64,000 nt of DNA from Bacteroidales bacterium (GTDB lineage Bacteria; Bacteroidota; Bacteroidia; Bacteroidales; UBA932): the NCBI GenBank assembly GCA_017959005.1, contig JAGDBO010000001.1, positions 124,001 to 188,000 on the forward strand. Direction: 5' to 3'. This document shows, one piece after another, positions 18,926-27,698 of the stretch. Below the pieces are notes generated by a model. It saw only the letters and a list, made by a program, of their open reading frames with translations, was not told where the DNA came from and did not search any database. Positions within the stretch are counted from its first letter, which is position 1. Each line of letters starts with the position of its first letter. The position numbers were made by a program, and so were the translations under genes.

Positions 18926-18933
18926 CAAAAATA
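18926..18933 (-). promoter_or_regulatory. -7 promoter box of mdh-tonB
   Basis: Minus-strand TATTTTTG, consensus TAnnTTTG, 27 nt from the mdh start. Confidence 0.6.
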
Positions 18934-18980
18934 GGAGATAGTTGCTCCAAGCCAAAATAAATAACATCAATAAAATATCA

Positions 18981-19454
18981 ATGTTTAACATACTGGAACA
19001 GAATACCGGAGCCCGTTTAAAGGGGAAACGCATAATAAAGCAGTGGATAAATAACGTTCTGAAAGATAGGGGTTTAGCGCTTGGAGAGGTAAACGTGCTC
19101 TTCTGTACGGATCCTCAGATTCTAAAGCTCAACAATGAGAGTTTGGGCCACAATTACTACACGGATATCATAACGTTTGATTACAGAATAGAGAATATTG
19201 TAAGCGGGGATCTCTTCATCAGCCTGGATACAATTCTGGCAAATTCAAAGGAGTACAGACAGATGTATGCTCAGAAATTTGAGTGTGAACTCTGCCACGT
19301 AATTGTCCACGGAATTCTCCATATTTGCGGAGAGGATGATCATACCCCTACCCAGCAGAAAAAGATGAGAAGCGCAGAGAATAAGGCCCTTAAAATGCTG
19401 GAGGAAAACTTTTTAAACGGAGATATAAAAATCTCCTACAGACCTAAAAATTAA
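18981..19454 (+). CDS. ybeY: Endoribonuclease YbeY (rRNA maturation)
   Basis: A zinc-dependent RNase required for 16S rRNA 3'-end maturation and ribosome quality control. I start at the ATG at 18981 (157 residues); 13 codons upstream are open but not family-like. The zinc signature HGILHICGEDDH has ligands His110, His114 and His121. The segment SLGHNYYTDIITFDY is the conserved core before it. mnmG follows after 4 bp, so the two translation/RNA genes form an operon. Confidence 0.95.
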   Translation: MFNILEQNTGARLKGKRIIKQWINNVLKDRGLALGEVNVLFCTDPQILKLNNESLGHNYYTDIITFDYRIENIVSGDLFISLDTILANSKEYRQMYAQKFECELCHVIVHGILHICGEDDHTPTQQKKMRSAENKALKMLEENFLNGDIKISYRPKN

Positions 19455-19458
19455 GAGA

Positions 19459-21471
19459 ATGGCTAAAAGTTACGATATAATTGTGATAGGAGCCGGCCAT
19501 GCCGGATGTGAGGCTGCCGCAACCGCCGCCAAGATGGGATGCTCAACCCTTCTTATCACGATGGATATGAACAAGATAGCGCAGATGTCCTGCAACCCGG
19601 CCGTGGGCGGAATTGCTAAGGGGCAGATTGTCAAGGAGATAGATGCGTTAGGCGGTTCAATGGGGCTTGTTACAGACGCCTCCACCATTCAGTTCAGAAT
19701 GCTCAACAGTTCTAAAGGTCCTGCAGTCTGGAGTCCCCGCGCTCAGTGTGACCGTCAATTCTTCATTCTAAACTGGCGTTGGGTTCTGGAGCACACCCCA
19801 AATCTGCACATCTGGCAGGACACTGTTTCAGACTTTATCATTGAAAAATATAAGAAACCTACCAAAGGATTTTCTTACGTTATTAAGGGAGTTAAGACTT
19901 CACTTGGAGCGGAGTTTACAGCCTCAAAAGTGATACTCACAGCGGGAACTTTTTTGAGCGGAAAGATGTTCATTGGCCGCAACTCCACGGAGGGCGGCAG
20001 AGTTGGAGAGCCCGCCTCACTGGGACTGACTGAGTCTTTGGCAAAGGTGGGAATTGAGAGCGGAAGAATGAAAACCGGTACTCCGCCAAGGATAGATATC
20101 CGCTCGGTAAATTTAGGGGCCCTGGAGGTTCAAAAAGGGGATGAAAATCCAATGAGATTCTCCTTTCTGAATGTTCCCTCATCCGTGCAGATGAACGTGG
20201 CTCAAAAGTGCTGTTATTTGGTTCACACAAACAAGAGGGTTCACTCCATTTTGGAGAAGGGATTCAAAGACTCCCCGCTCTTTTCCGGAAAGATAAAGGG
20301 CATAGGTCCCCGTTACTGTCCTAGCATAGAAGATAAACTTAGAACCTTTGCCGGAAAGGATCAACATCTTCTCTTTTTGGAGCCTGAAGGATGGAATACA
20401 AACGAGTACTATCTGCAGGGATTTTCCTCCTCCCTGCCTATGGATATTCAGATGGTGGCGCTGAGGAAAATTGAGGGGTTTGAGAGCGTAGAAATCTACC
20501 GTCCTGCTTACGCCGTAGAGTACGATTATTTCCCGCCTACACAGCTTAACGCTTCACTGGAGTCAAAACAGGTAAGAGGACTCTATTTTGCCGGCCAGGT
20601 TAACGGAACTACAGGCTATGAAGAGGCGGCCGCACAGGGATTGATGGCCGGCCTCAATGCAGCACTCTCAGTGCAAAAACAGGAGCCGCTTGTCCTTAGC
20701 AGAAACAGCTCCTATATTGGCGTCCTCATAGATGATCTTATCACAAAGGGGGTAGACGAGCCGTACAGAATGTTTACCTCAAGAGCGGAGTTCAGAATCC
20801 TCCTCCGTCAGGATAACGCAGACCAGAGACTTACCCCTATTGGCCATAAACTGGGTCTTGCTACAGAGGAGCGTTACCGGCTGGTTAAGGAGAAATACAC
20901 CACTCTGGATAAGATTATAAAGATTCTGGATGAGGATAAGATAACTCCTGCAAAGGCAAACAAGGTGCTTAAAGCACTTGGTTCAGATAGCCTGGAAGAG
21001 GGCAAAAAAGCCTCCGCTCTGCTCAACAGGCCCGAGGTCTCCTTAAGGAAGCTTCTGCCCGTAGTTCCGCGTGGAACGGAAATTAAGCAACTGGCTCAAA
21101 ATCTGGAGAATAACTATCCAATATCTGCCGGAGAAGGGGGTATGAACCTGCCGTTCCGCCCAGCAGGGTTCTCCATAGGAAACAAGAAGTTCTTTAAGGA
21201 TACTCTCTCCACGGAACTTATTGATGCTGCAGAGATAGCCGTCAAATACAGAGGTTATATAGCCAGAGAGCAGGCCGTGGCTGAGAGAATTGCACGCCTG
21301 GAGAGGTTAAAAATACCGCAAAACTTTGATTTTACGCGCGTTACATCACTTTCTATGGAGGCCCGCCAGAAGTTAATGAGGTACAAACCGGCCACCATTG
21401 CACAGGCTTCAAGAATCTCCGGAGTTTCTCCTGCAGATATTTCCGTTTTATTGGTCTATTTTGGACGCTGA
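19459..21471 (+). CDS. mnmG: tRNA uridine-5-carboxymethylaminomethyl modification enzyme MnmG
   Basis: FAD protein that, with MnmE, modifies wobble uridine 34 of several tRNAs. The 670-residue chain has the dinucleotide site GAGHAGCEAA (11-20), the conserved MSCNPAVGGIAKGQ and the catalytic-region RMLNSSKGPAVWSPRAQ. Also visible are GTFLSGKMFIG, TGTPPRI, and the GYEEAAAQGLMAG block; the C-terminal helical domain binds MnmE and tRNA. It is the second gene of the ybeY-mnmG operon. Historically gidA, it sits beside origins in many bacteria; here a parS-like site lies 195 bp past its stop codon. Confidence 0.97.
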   Translation: MAKSYDIIVIGAGHAGCEAAATAAKMGCSTLLITMDMNKIAQMSCNPAVGGIAKGQIVKEIDALGGSMGLVTDASTIQFRMLNSSKGPAVWSPRAQCDRQFFILNWRWVLEHTPNLHIWQDTVSDFIIEKYKKPTKGFSYVIKGVKTSLGAEFTASKVILTAGTFLSGKMFIGRNSTEGGRVGEPASLGLTESLAKVGIESGRMKTGTPPRIDIRSVNLGALEVQKGDENPMRFSFLNVPSSVQMNVAQKCCYLVHTNKRVHSILEKGFKDSPLFSGKIKGIGPRYCPSIEDKLRTFAGKDQHLLFLEPEGWNTNEYYLQGFSSSLPMDIQMVALRKIEGFESVEIYRPAYAVEYDYFPPTQLNASLESKQVRGLYFAGQVNGTTGYEEAAAQGLMAGLNAALSVQKQEPLVLSRNSSYIGVLIDDLITKGVDEPYRMFTSRAEFRILLRQDNADQRLTPIGHKLGLATEERYRLVKEKYTTLDKIIKILDEDKITPAKANKVLKALGSDSLEEGKKASALLNRPEVSLRKLLPVVPRGTEIKQLAQNLENNYPISAGEGGMNLPFRPAGFSIGNKKFFKDTLSTELIDAAEIAVKYRGYIAREQAVAERIARLERLKIPQNFDFTRVTSLSMEARQKLMRYKPATIAQASRISGVSPADISVLLVYFGR

Positions 21472-21665
21472 AAATCCTGATTTTTTTCTTTAGGTTAATA
21501 TAACATAAATAATTGTTAATAAATTTATTATTTAGAGTTACCTAAAGTTTTAATTTATGCAAAAATTGAAGCCCGTTCACCACCACTCCAAAAATGGTGT
21601 TTATTTAAACCAATACTTTATCTCTCTAGAAATAACACTCTGAATAATACGTAGATAGGTGTTTA

Positions 21666-21681
21666 TGTTCCACGTGAAAAC
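21666..21681. other. Candidate parS centromere site
   Basis: TGTTCCACGTGAAAAC matches 14 of 16 positions of the ParB-binding consensus TGTTnCACGTGAAACA, including the whole CACGTG core; only the last two bases differ. It sits in the non-coding 21472-21768 spacer between mnmG and ltaE, apart from any promoter box. I saw no other CACGTG in the window flanked this way. Functional assignment is by sequence match only. Confidence 0.6.
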
Positions 21682-21691
21682 GTTAAAAAAG

Positions 21692-21717
21692 ATAGGCCAC
21701 AAAAAGGGGCCTATTTT
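21692..21717 (+). terminator. Likely terminator behind ybeY-mnmG
   Basis: A 7-bp stem, ATAGGCC (21692-21698) with GGCCTAT (21708-21714), followed by TTTT. It is modest and far from the mnmG stop. The remainder of 21472-21768 is AT-rich, with a separated inverted repeat CTTTAGGT/ACCTAAAG (21488-21495, 21540-21547) and no gene. Confidence 0.5.
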
Positions 21718-21759
21718 CAACGATTGACTATAAAACCGAAGGATGAGTCATAGAAAAAG

Positions 21760-21786
21760 AAAAAGGGGCTAAAACAGCCCCTTTTT
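21760..21786 (-). terminator. Terminator overlapping the ltaE stop codon
   Basis: A perfect 11-bp stem AAAAAGGGGCT/AGCCCCTTTTT with a 5-nt loop. On the minus strand the TAG stop of ltaE (21769-21771) lies inside the hairpin, and a T run follows. It closes the five-gene minus operon. Confidence 0.85.
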
Positions 21787-22824
21787 GCTTAAATCCTCAA
21801 TAAACTCATCTATAAACTCCTTTTGGGTGTTGAAGGAGCACATGAGTCTGACCTCCTTTGTTCTGTTGTCCCAGATGTAGAAAATGTACTTTTTCCGCAG
21901 GGCATCTATTGCCTCGTCTGAGAGCGGAAGCAGAGAGAGATAAACTCCGTTGGTCTGAACCGGACGGGTTATCTGAATCTTTCCGCCAAGTTTTTCTCTT
22001 AAGCAACTCTCCAGATACTTTGCCATCCGGTTTGAGTGAGAGGCCATCTGCAGGTAGAGATCATCCTTCAAATATGCCTCAAACTGTGCGGCAATAAAGC
22101 GGTTTTTAGAGTAGAGCTGGGTTGCCTGTTTTCTAACAAAGCAGAGGTTATCTGCAATTTTCCGGTTCTTCTTGAGGTTGAAAATCACCACGGCCTCCCC
22201 TATCAAAAGTCCGTTTTTGGTTCCTCCGAATGAGAGCACGTCACAGCCCAAATCGTATGTGATTTCCTTAACGGAGCATCCCATTGCGCTGGCTGCATTT
22301 GAGATTCTGGAACCATCTATGTGGAGGTATCCTCCAACAGAATGCATAAGCTCTGCAAGAGCTTTAATCTCCTCCTTGGTGTAGAGCGTTTCAAACTCCG
22401 TAGGAAGAGAAATGGAGAGAATTTTTGGCTGAACTTTATGCTGGTCTCCAAAGCAGAGAGCAGCCTTAACTTCATCAAAAACAACCTTGCCGTCTATGTG
22501 TGGAAGCGGGGTAATTTTGCAGGAGGAAAATCTCTCTACGGCGCCACATTCATCCTCCAGAATATGGGCACAAGAGGGTGCAAGAACGGTGCTGAAAGAG
22601 TCCAGGAAAGAGGCCAGTGAAACCACGTTTGCCCCGGTTCCGTTGAGCACAAAAAGAGCCTTGCAGTCATTACCCAGCAAGGCCTCAATTTGTCTTAAAA
22701 CTCCCTCGGTGTAACCGTCCTCTCCGTATCCGAAACAATAGCCCTCATTAACCCTTTCTATGGCTTTGAGGATTTGCGGATGAACACCGGAGTGGTTGTC
22801 ACTCCCAAAGGAACATTTGTTCAT
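21769..22824 (-). CDS. ltaE: Low-specificity L-threonine aldolase
   Basis: A PLP enzyme of 351 residues that splits threonine to glycine and acetaldehyde. Family features: the opening FGSDNHSGVHP, GTGANVVSL (62-70), the cofactor aspartate in LHIDGSRISNAA (about Asp170), and the Schiff-base Lys203 in SFGGTKNG. Its start codon overlaps the stop of gcvH by one base (TAATG), indicating translational coupling. The pairing makes sense: one gene makes glycine and the other belongs to the system that breaks it down, although gcvP and gcvT are not here. Confidence 0.92.
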   Translation of the reverse strand: MNKCSFGSDNHSGVHPQILKAIERVNEGYCFGYGEDGYTEGVLRQIEALLGNDCKALFVLNGTGANVVSLASFLDSFSTVLAPSCAHILEDECGAVERFSSCKITPLPHIDGKVVFDEVKAALCFGDQHKVQPKILSISLPTEFETLYTKEEIKALAELMHSVGGYLHIDGSRISNAASAMGCSVKEITYDLGCDVLSFGGTKNGLLIGEAVVIFNLKKNRKIADNLCFVRKQATQLYSKNRFIAAQFEAYLKDDLYLQMASHSNRMAKYLESCLREKLGGKIQITRPVQTNGVYLSLLPLSDEAIDALRKKYIFYIWDNRTKEVRLMCSFNTQKEFIDEFIEDLSKKGLF

Positions 22825-23201
22825 TACTTGCAGATTGCCTCGTAAGCTGCAGCGTCCAGCAGAGCGTCAACCTCAGCAGGGTTGCTCATCTCAACCTTAA
22901 TCAGCCAGCCGGCTCCGTAAGGATCCTTGTTAACACTCTCAGGAGCACCCTCCAGGTCCGGGTTAATCTCCACAACTTTTCCACTAACAGGCATAAGAGC
23001 CTCAGCAACTGTCTTAACAGCCTCAATGCTACCGAATTGCTCTCCGGCTGCAAGAGTCTCGCCCTCGCAGGTGATATCCAAAAATACGATATCTCCCAGC
23101 TCGCTCTGAGCAAAGTCTGTGATACCTACGGTTGCAATGTTACCTTCAACGCTCACCCACTCGTGATCGTTTGAATACTTGAGATTTGCAGGAATGTTCA
23201 T
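22824..23201 (-). CDS. gcvH: Glycine cleavage system H protein
   Basis: The lipoyl carrier that shuttles the aminomethyl group between the P, T and L proteins. Its 125 residues are the normal length. The lipoylation site is Lys63 in [12 protein letters not shown], and the C-terminal [12 protein letters not shown] is diagnostic. It lies 63 bp behind menA, the widest gap in the operon, so an internal promoter is possible; only a one-mismatch box (TACTTTCG) was seen there. ltaE overlaps its end. Confidence 0.96.
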   Translation of the reverse strand: MNIPANLKYSNDHEWVSVEGNIATVGITDFAQSELGDIVFLDITCEGETLAAGEQFGSIEAVKTVAEALMPVSGKVVEINPDLEGAPESVNKDPYGAGWLIKVEMSNPAEVDALLDAAAYEAICK

Positions 23202-23264
23202 ATCTAAAATCTTTTAAAATATTTGACTTAAAATTCTCTACGAAAGTAGTTATTAGCGCGGATA

Positions 23265-24242
23265 TTACAATAAATCTTCAAAAGAAAAAAAGAGCAGCGT
23301 TATGGAGGATACAAGAAATACGCTGAATATCAAAATATTGCGAGCCGCCCCTCCCAGTGAAAAATTCAGCGCTTTTCCGCTTTTTATCTTAACCATTCTG
23401 CAGTAGGAGGTGATAAGGAGCGGTAAAAAGAGAAGAACTAGCGCAATAGGCCAGAAATAGCCTCCGTAATTAACCGCCAGAAGAGCCTCCGCAGCAATTG
23501 CCAGCACAATACCCAAAATGCCGTTGAAGAGATAGAGCCTCTCTCCCGCTCTTGCCCCCAATCTCACGATTATTGTTTTTTTGCCATTTTGTGCATCCTG
23601 TTCCCTATCGCGATAGTTATTGACAACCAGAAGGTTATCCGTTACAAATCCCATTGCCGCTCCTGCCAAAATTACTGAGATTATGTAGGGGAGATTTCTG
23701 CTATTTGCAAGAGTTGTATTCAGTGTTACCCACTGCGTAAAAAAGACCGGTATAAGCCCAAAGAAAAAGAGTACCATAACATCACCCCACCCTCTGTATG
23801 AAAGATGGGTGGTATATAGGAAAGCCCCTATCACACAGGCAAGTCCAACAATGACTAACCACCACTCTTTTTGAATGATCAGAGGCACGCCAACCAAAAC
23901 AGCTAGCAGAGTTATCAGGAAAATACCCAGCCTCATTGCCTTAAGTGTTATCCACCCCTGTGCGCAGGCTCTTTCAGGGCCAAGGCGCTCTTTGGTATCA
24001 CTCCCCTTTTTGAAGTCAAAGTAATCGTTTATGAAGTTTGCATCTATCTGCATCAAAAGGGCAAAGAGCAAACAGATTATAGCATTAGTCCAATTTAAAA
24101 CTCCCTGGTCAGGTTCTATTCGGTTGAAGTAAAAAAGTGCCAGCGCCCAGCCCACAAAAACTGGAGCTGCGGCACCGGTTAGGGTCTTTGGTCTTGCGGC
24201 TAAAATCCAGGCTTTAAATGAATTCTGTTTTACCTCTCCCAT
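23265..24242 (-). CDS. menA: 1,4-dihydroxy-2-naphthoate polyprenyltransferase
   Basis: An integral membrane enzyme that attaches the isoprenoid tail in menaquinone synthesis. UbiA-superfamily metal/pyrophosphate motifs are NDYFDFKKGSD (Asn72-Asp73, Asp76) and DNLLVVNNYRDREQD. About eight hydrophobic helices span its 325 residues. The N-terminal AWILAARPKTLTGAAAPVFVG is typical for MenA. The menaquinol it supplies is the electron donor expected for FrdAB. It begins 12 bp after ruvA. A second UbiA-family protein is encoded at 52729-53628. Confidence 0.93.
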   Translation of the reverse strand: MGEVKQNSFKAWILAARPKTLTGAAAPVFVGWALALFYFNRIEPDQGVLNWTNAIICLLFALLMQIDANFINDYFDFKKGSDTKERLGPERACAQGWITLKAMRLGIFLITLLAVLVGVPLIIQKEWWLVIVGLACVIGAFLYTTHLSYRGWGDVMVLFFFGLIPVFFTQWVTLNTTLANSRNLPYIISVILAGAAMGFVTDNLLVVNNYRDREQDAQNGKKTIIVRLGARAGERLYLFNGILGIVLAIAAEALLAVNYGGYFWPIALVLLFLPLLITSYCRMVKIKSGKALNFSLGGAARNILIFSVFLVSSITLLFFSFEDLL

Positions 24243-24254
24243 AATATTCGGAGA

Positions 24255-24842
24255 TTACATTCTCTTGAGAGCCAGTTTAATAAGCTGCTCAACACCCAGA
24301 GAGGAGTTCTCTTTGTAGATATCTGAAACTGCTTTCTCTGAGGCCTGCTTTGCAAAGCCCAGCATAACCAGCGCTCCAATAGCCTCTTCTGCAACTGCAG
24401 GACGGGCAACCGTTCCAAGAGGAAGAGTGGAGGCGTCCGCACCCTTTTGAATCTTGTCTTTCAGCTCAATGATAACCTTTTGTGCGGTTTTAAGTCCTAT
24501 TCCCTTAACCGCCTTTATTCTGTTTACATCATCTGAAAGAATGGCTGTGCGGAGTTCATCCGTGGTCATTGAAGAGAGTATCATTCTGGCTGTATTCGGA
24601 CCAATGCTGTTTACGTTAATAAGCAGCAGAAACATTGTTCTCTCCTCCTTGGTGCTGAACCCGTACCACAGCGCAACATCCTCTTTTACATGGTAATAGA
24701 TATAGAGCTTAACCTCTTTTGCATTTTGGATCTGGGTAAAGGTCTGTAGAGAAATTTCCAGAGAGTACCCTATTCCGCCCGCTTCAACAACGGCGCGTGT
24801 TGGAGTGCTCTCCTCCAGAGTTCCTTTGATGTAATCGTACAT
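24255..24842 (-). CDS. ruvA: Holliday junction DNA helicase subunit RuvA
   Basis: A tetrameric junction-binding partner of RuvB. I start at the ATG at 24842 (195 residues), because MYDYIKGTLEE matches the family N-terminus. A longer frame to 24884 would overlap the SDR gene and add 14 residues. The OB-fold domain I is followed by two helix-hairpin-helix segments, NSIGPNTARMIL and VKGIGLKTAQKVI, then the flexible linker and the C-terminal domain III that contacts RuvB. The separation from ruvB by 19 kb is ordinary in this phylum. Confidence 0.95.
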   Translation of the reverse strand: MYDYIKGTLEESTPTRAVVEAGGIGYSLEISLQTFTQIQNAKEVKLYIYYHVKEDVALWYGFSTKEERTMFLLLINVNSIGPNTARMILSSMTTDELRTAILSDDVNRIKAVKGIGLKTAQKVIIELKDKIQKGADASTLPLGTVARPAVAEEAIGALVMLGFAKQASEKAVSDIYKENSSLGVEQLIKLALKRM

Positions 24843-24876
24843 AATAATGTCTGTTGTTATCCTTTCATTTACAGCG

Positions 24877-25641
24877 CTATTCATTGCGCCAAACTACCGT
24901 GGCACTTGCCTGATGCGTAGCAAGAATTAGAACCTCTGCAATCTGAACATGTGCAGGAGCAGATGCGGCAAAGTATGCAACATCCGCAATATCAGCACCT
25001 GTGAGAGGTTCAATTCCTTTGTACACATTTTTGGCTCTGGCCAGATCTCCGTGGAAACGCGTGTTACTGAAGTTGGTCTCCACCAATCCGGGCTTAAGAT
25101 TGGTAACGCGTAACGGAGTATGTGTCAACTCTATACGCAGTCCGTCACTTAGGGCTTTAACGGCGGACTTGGATGCACAGTAAACGTTTCCGTTTGCATA
25201 GGCTGCATCACCTGCAACGGAACCTATATTGATGATATGACCCCTACCGTTCTTTATCATTGCCGGCACTACGGCGCGGGTCATATAGAGCAGTCCTTTG
25301 ATGTTGGTATCTATCATTGTATCCCACTCATTGACGTCTCCATCATACTCAGGGTCAAGGCCTAACGCCAGTCCTGCATTGTTGATTAAAACATCAATGT
25401 TCTTCCACTCTTCAGGTAGTGACTCTATAGCAGCAACCACCTGAGCGTTATCTCTTACGTCAAACAAAAGAGAATAAATCTCCGCCCAGGCAGCGGCACT
25501 TTTAACCTCCTTCTCTGCATCTGCCAGCTTGTCTTTTCCTCTTCCGGTTAGGATTATACGGTAACCTCCTTCTGCAAACTTAACGGCGCAAGCTCTTCCA
25601 ATTCCGCTAGTTGCTCCGGTTATTAAAACAGTTTTGTTCAT
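24877..25641 (-). CDS. NAD(P)-dependent short-chain dehydrogenase, YdfG-like
   Basis: A 254-residue Rossmann-fold oxidoreductase. It has cofactor motif TGATSGIG (8-15), NNAG near residue 90, and the catalytic Ser/Tyr/Lys set in IGSVAGDAAYANGNVYCASK. The FDVRDN and FSNTRFHGDLARA regions resemble YdfG, the 3-hydroxy acid/serine dehydrogenase, so that is the best guess at substrate class. The ATG at 25641 is chosen because a TATTTTTG box ends 6 nt upstream. It is the first gene of the ruvA-menA-gcvH-ltaE operon. Confidence 0.85.
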   Translation of the reverse strand: MNKTVLITGATSGIGRACAVKFAEGGYRIILTGRGKDKLADAEKEVKSAAAWAEIYSLLFDVRDNAQVVAAIESLPEEWKNIDVLINNAGLALGLDPEYDGDVNEWDTMIDTNIKGLLYMTRAVVPAMIKNGRGHIINIGSVAGDAAYANGNVYCASKSAVKALSDGLRIELTHTPLRVTNLKPGLVETNFSNTRFHGDLARAKNVYKGIEPLTGADIADVAYFAASAPAHVQIAEVLILATHQASATVVWRNE

Positions 25642-25647
25642 ATAGAG

Positions 25648-25677
25648 CAAAAATAATCAAAAGATTGCATATTTTTG
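25648..25677. promoter_or_regulatory. Overlapping divergent promoters of the SDR and suf operons
   Basis: Minus-strand TATTTTTG at 25648-25655 ends 6 nt before the SDR start. Plus-strand TATTTTTG at 25670-25677 ends 11 nt before the sufS start. The two -7 boxes are only 14 bp apart, so polymerase binding at one should interfere with the other. Confidence 0.7.
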
Positions 25678-25688
25678 CGCTGATTTTT

Positions 25689-26939
25689 ATGGAAGGCGCT
25701 AAAAATATAATTTCTGAGGTTCGTTCACACTTCCCCGCATTGGAGACAAGTATGAACGGCCGCAGGCTTGTATATCTGGATAACGCAGCCACAACTCAAA
25801 AGAGCAGAGAGGTTTTGGAGTTTATCTCAGGTGCAATGGTAAATAAAAATGCCAATGTTCACCGTTCAATGTACGCACTCTCCGATCTTGCTACTGAGGC
25901 ATATGAGGCTGCGCGTGAAAAGGTGCGCTCATTTATCAACGCTCCGGAAAGAGAGAACATCATCTTTACAAGCGGAACAACGGCCTCCATAAACCTCGTT
26001 GCATCAAGCTTTTGCAGCACCTTCTTAAAAGAGGGAGATGCAATACTCATTGAGGCGGATTCTCACCACTCCAACATAGTTCCTTGGCAGATAGCCGCAC
26101 AAAAAGTTGGTGCAAGTATTAAAGTACTCCCGATAGATAGTTTAGGTAACCTTTGCACCAACCTGGCAGAGAGCCTTTTAACACCGGAGGTGAAGATAGT
26201 TGCGCTCACTCAGGTCTCCAACGTGTTGGGTGTAGAAAATCCCATCGCGGAGATTATAAAGATTGCTCATAAAAAAAATATTCCTGTACTGGTAGATGGT
26301 GCGCAGGGTGTTGTTCATTCTCCGGTAGATGTGCAGAAAATGGATTGTGATTTTTACGCTTTTTCTGCTCACAAAATTTATGGTGCAACAGGAGTTGGCG
26401 TGCTTTACGGAAAGAGAGAATTGTTGGAGAAAATGCCGCCTTACATGGGTGGTGGTGATATGGTGGAAACCGTTACATATCAGAAGACTACATACGCTCC
26501 GCTTCCACTTAAGTTTGAGGCCGGTACTCCAAACTTTACAGGTGCAGCATCACTGCTCCCCGCGCTTGAAACTGCAGAGTATTTAAGAGAGGGAATAGTG
26601 GGAGAAGAACTCAAAAAAGAGGAGAGAGCAATAGTCTCATTTATGATGGAAAAACTCTCGCAGATTCCGGATGTTGAGATATACGGAATGCCGGAGAATT
26701 TGGAGAAGAAACATCCAATTTTCTCCTTCAACGTTAAGGGAGTTAATGCAGGAGATACTGCTCAGATTTTAGATAAGATGGGAGTTGCGGTGCGCAGCGG
26801 ACTTATGTGTGCAGAGCCGCTAATTAACTCATTCGGAGCAACTTCTGCGCTACGAGCCTCCTTTGCTCCGTACAATACTTTAGAGGAGGCTGACTATTTT
26901 GTACAATGTTTGCAAAGAGCATTGCAGATGTTACGTTAA
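25689..26939 (+). CDS. sufS: Cysteine desulfurase SufS
   Basis: A PLP enzyme that takes sulfur from cysteine for Fe-S cluster assembly. The start at 25689 (416 residues) is fixed by its nearby -7 box; 26 further codons are open upstream but cross the promoter. The class II desulfurase pattern is visible: YLDNAATTQKSREVL, the Schiff-base Lys in FSAHKIYGATGVGVLYG, and the catalytic Cys in RSGLMCAEPL. sufE, its sulfur acceptor, starts 5 bp later. The scaffold genes sufB and sufC lie 34 kb to the right. Confidence 0.95.
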   Translation: MEGAKNIISEVRSHFPALETSMNGRRLVYLDNAATTQKSREVLEFISGAMVNKNANVHRSMYALSDLATEAYEAAREKVRSFINAPERENIIFTSGTTASINLVASSFCSTFLKEGDAILIEADSHHSNIVPWQIAAQKVGASIKVLPIDSLGNLCTNLAESLLTPEVKIVALTQVSNVLGVENPIAEIIKIAHKKNIPVLVDGAQGVVHSPVDVQKMDCDFYAFSAHKIYGATGVGVLYGKRELLEKMPPYMGGGDMVETVTYQKTTYAPLPLKFEAGTPNFTGAASLLPALETAEYLREGIVGEELKKEERAIVSFMMEKLSQIPDVEIYGMPENLEKKHPIFSFNVKGVNAGDTAQILDKMGVAVRSGLMCAEPLINSFGATSALRASFAPYNTLEEADYFVQCLQRALQMLR

Positions 26940-26943
26940 GAAA

Positions 26944-27369
26944 ATGGCAACAATTAAAGAGATAGAAAATCAGATAGTTGAGGAGTTCTCAATCTTTGAT
27001 GACTGGATGGATAAATACCAGTATATCATAGATTTGGGAAAGAACCTTCCTGTGATTGAGGAGTCTGAAAAAAAAGACGAGAACCTCATAAAGGGATGTC
27101 AGAGCAGAGTGTGGTTAAACTGTAAAGAAGAGGATGGGTTGCTCTACTTTTCAGCAGACAGTGACGCCATAATTACCAAAGGAATTATCTCCTTGCTAAT
27201 AAGAGTTTACAACGGTCAGTCTCCTAAAGATATTTTAGATTCTGATCTTAGTTTTATTGAGAGTATAGGACTTAAAGAGAACCTCTCACCAACCCGTGCA
27301 AACGGATTGCTCTCAATGATAAAACAGATAAAATATTACGCCTTGGCGTACGCAGAAAAAGAGAGTTAA
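26944..27369 (+). CDS. sufE: Sulfur acceptor protein SufE
   Basis: A small cytoplasmic protein (141 residues from the ATG at 26944) that stimulates SufS and carries persulfide on a conserved cysteine, here Cys52 in LIKGCQSRVW. The following LSPTRANGLLSM block is also conserved. An open frame extends to 26899 inside sufS but is not needed. It lies between sufS and a MIP18-family gene, so the unit delivers sulfur and assists cluster assembly. Confidence 0.94.
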   Translation: MATIKEIENQIVEEFSIFDDWMDKYQYIIDLGKNLPVIEESEKKDENLIKGCQSRVWLNCKEEDGLLYFSADSDAIITKGIISLLIRVYNGQSPKDILDSDLSFIESIGLKENLSPTRANGLLSMIKQIKYYALAYAEKES

Positions 27370-27371
27370 AA

Positions 27372-27698
27372 ATGGCAGAGAAAAAATATACGGTTGAGGA
27401 GTTACAGAAGAACGTCATACGTGCAATAAAGCAGGTGTATGATCCGGAAATCTCTGTAAATGTGTATGATCTGGGCTTGATATATGAGCTTAAGATAGGG
27501 GAGAAGGGAGACGTTTTCATTAAGATGACAATGACCTCTCCAACCTGTCCGCTGGCAGATGATTTGGTAAACGATGTAAACAACGCAGTATCAGACGTTC
27601 CGGGAGTTACCGGAGTTCAGATAGAACTTACCTTTGAGCCGGAGTGGGATCAGAGCCGTTTGAGTGATGAGGCCAAGCTGGAACTGGGATTAATGTAA
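27372..27698 (+). CDS. MIP18/DUF59 family Fe-S assembly factor (SufT-like)
   Basis: A 108-residue protein of the family that includes SufT, PaaD and eukaryotic CIA2. Motifs are VYDPEISVNVYDLGLIY (about 22-38) and MTMTSPTCPLADD with the conserved reactive cysteine. Family members help load Fe-S clusters onto client proteins. Starting 2 bp after sufE and overlapping folK by one base (TAATG), it is clearly in the suf transcript. SufT-like is an inference from that context. Confidence 0.88.
   Translation: MAEKKYTVEELQKNVIRAIKQVYDPEISVNVYDLGLIYELKIGEKGDVFIKMTMTSPTCPLADDLVNDVNNAVSDVPGVTGVQIELTFEPEWDQSRLSDEAKLELGLM

Noticed and set aside
21488-21547. Separated inverted repeat CTTTAGGT/ACCTAAAG behind mnmG
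   Set aside because: The arms are only 8 bp with a 44-nt AT-rich loop; no terminator T run or known element fits.
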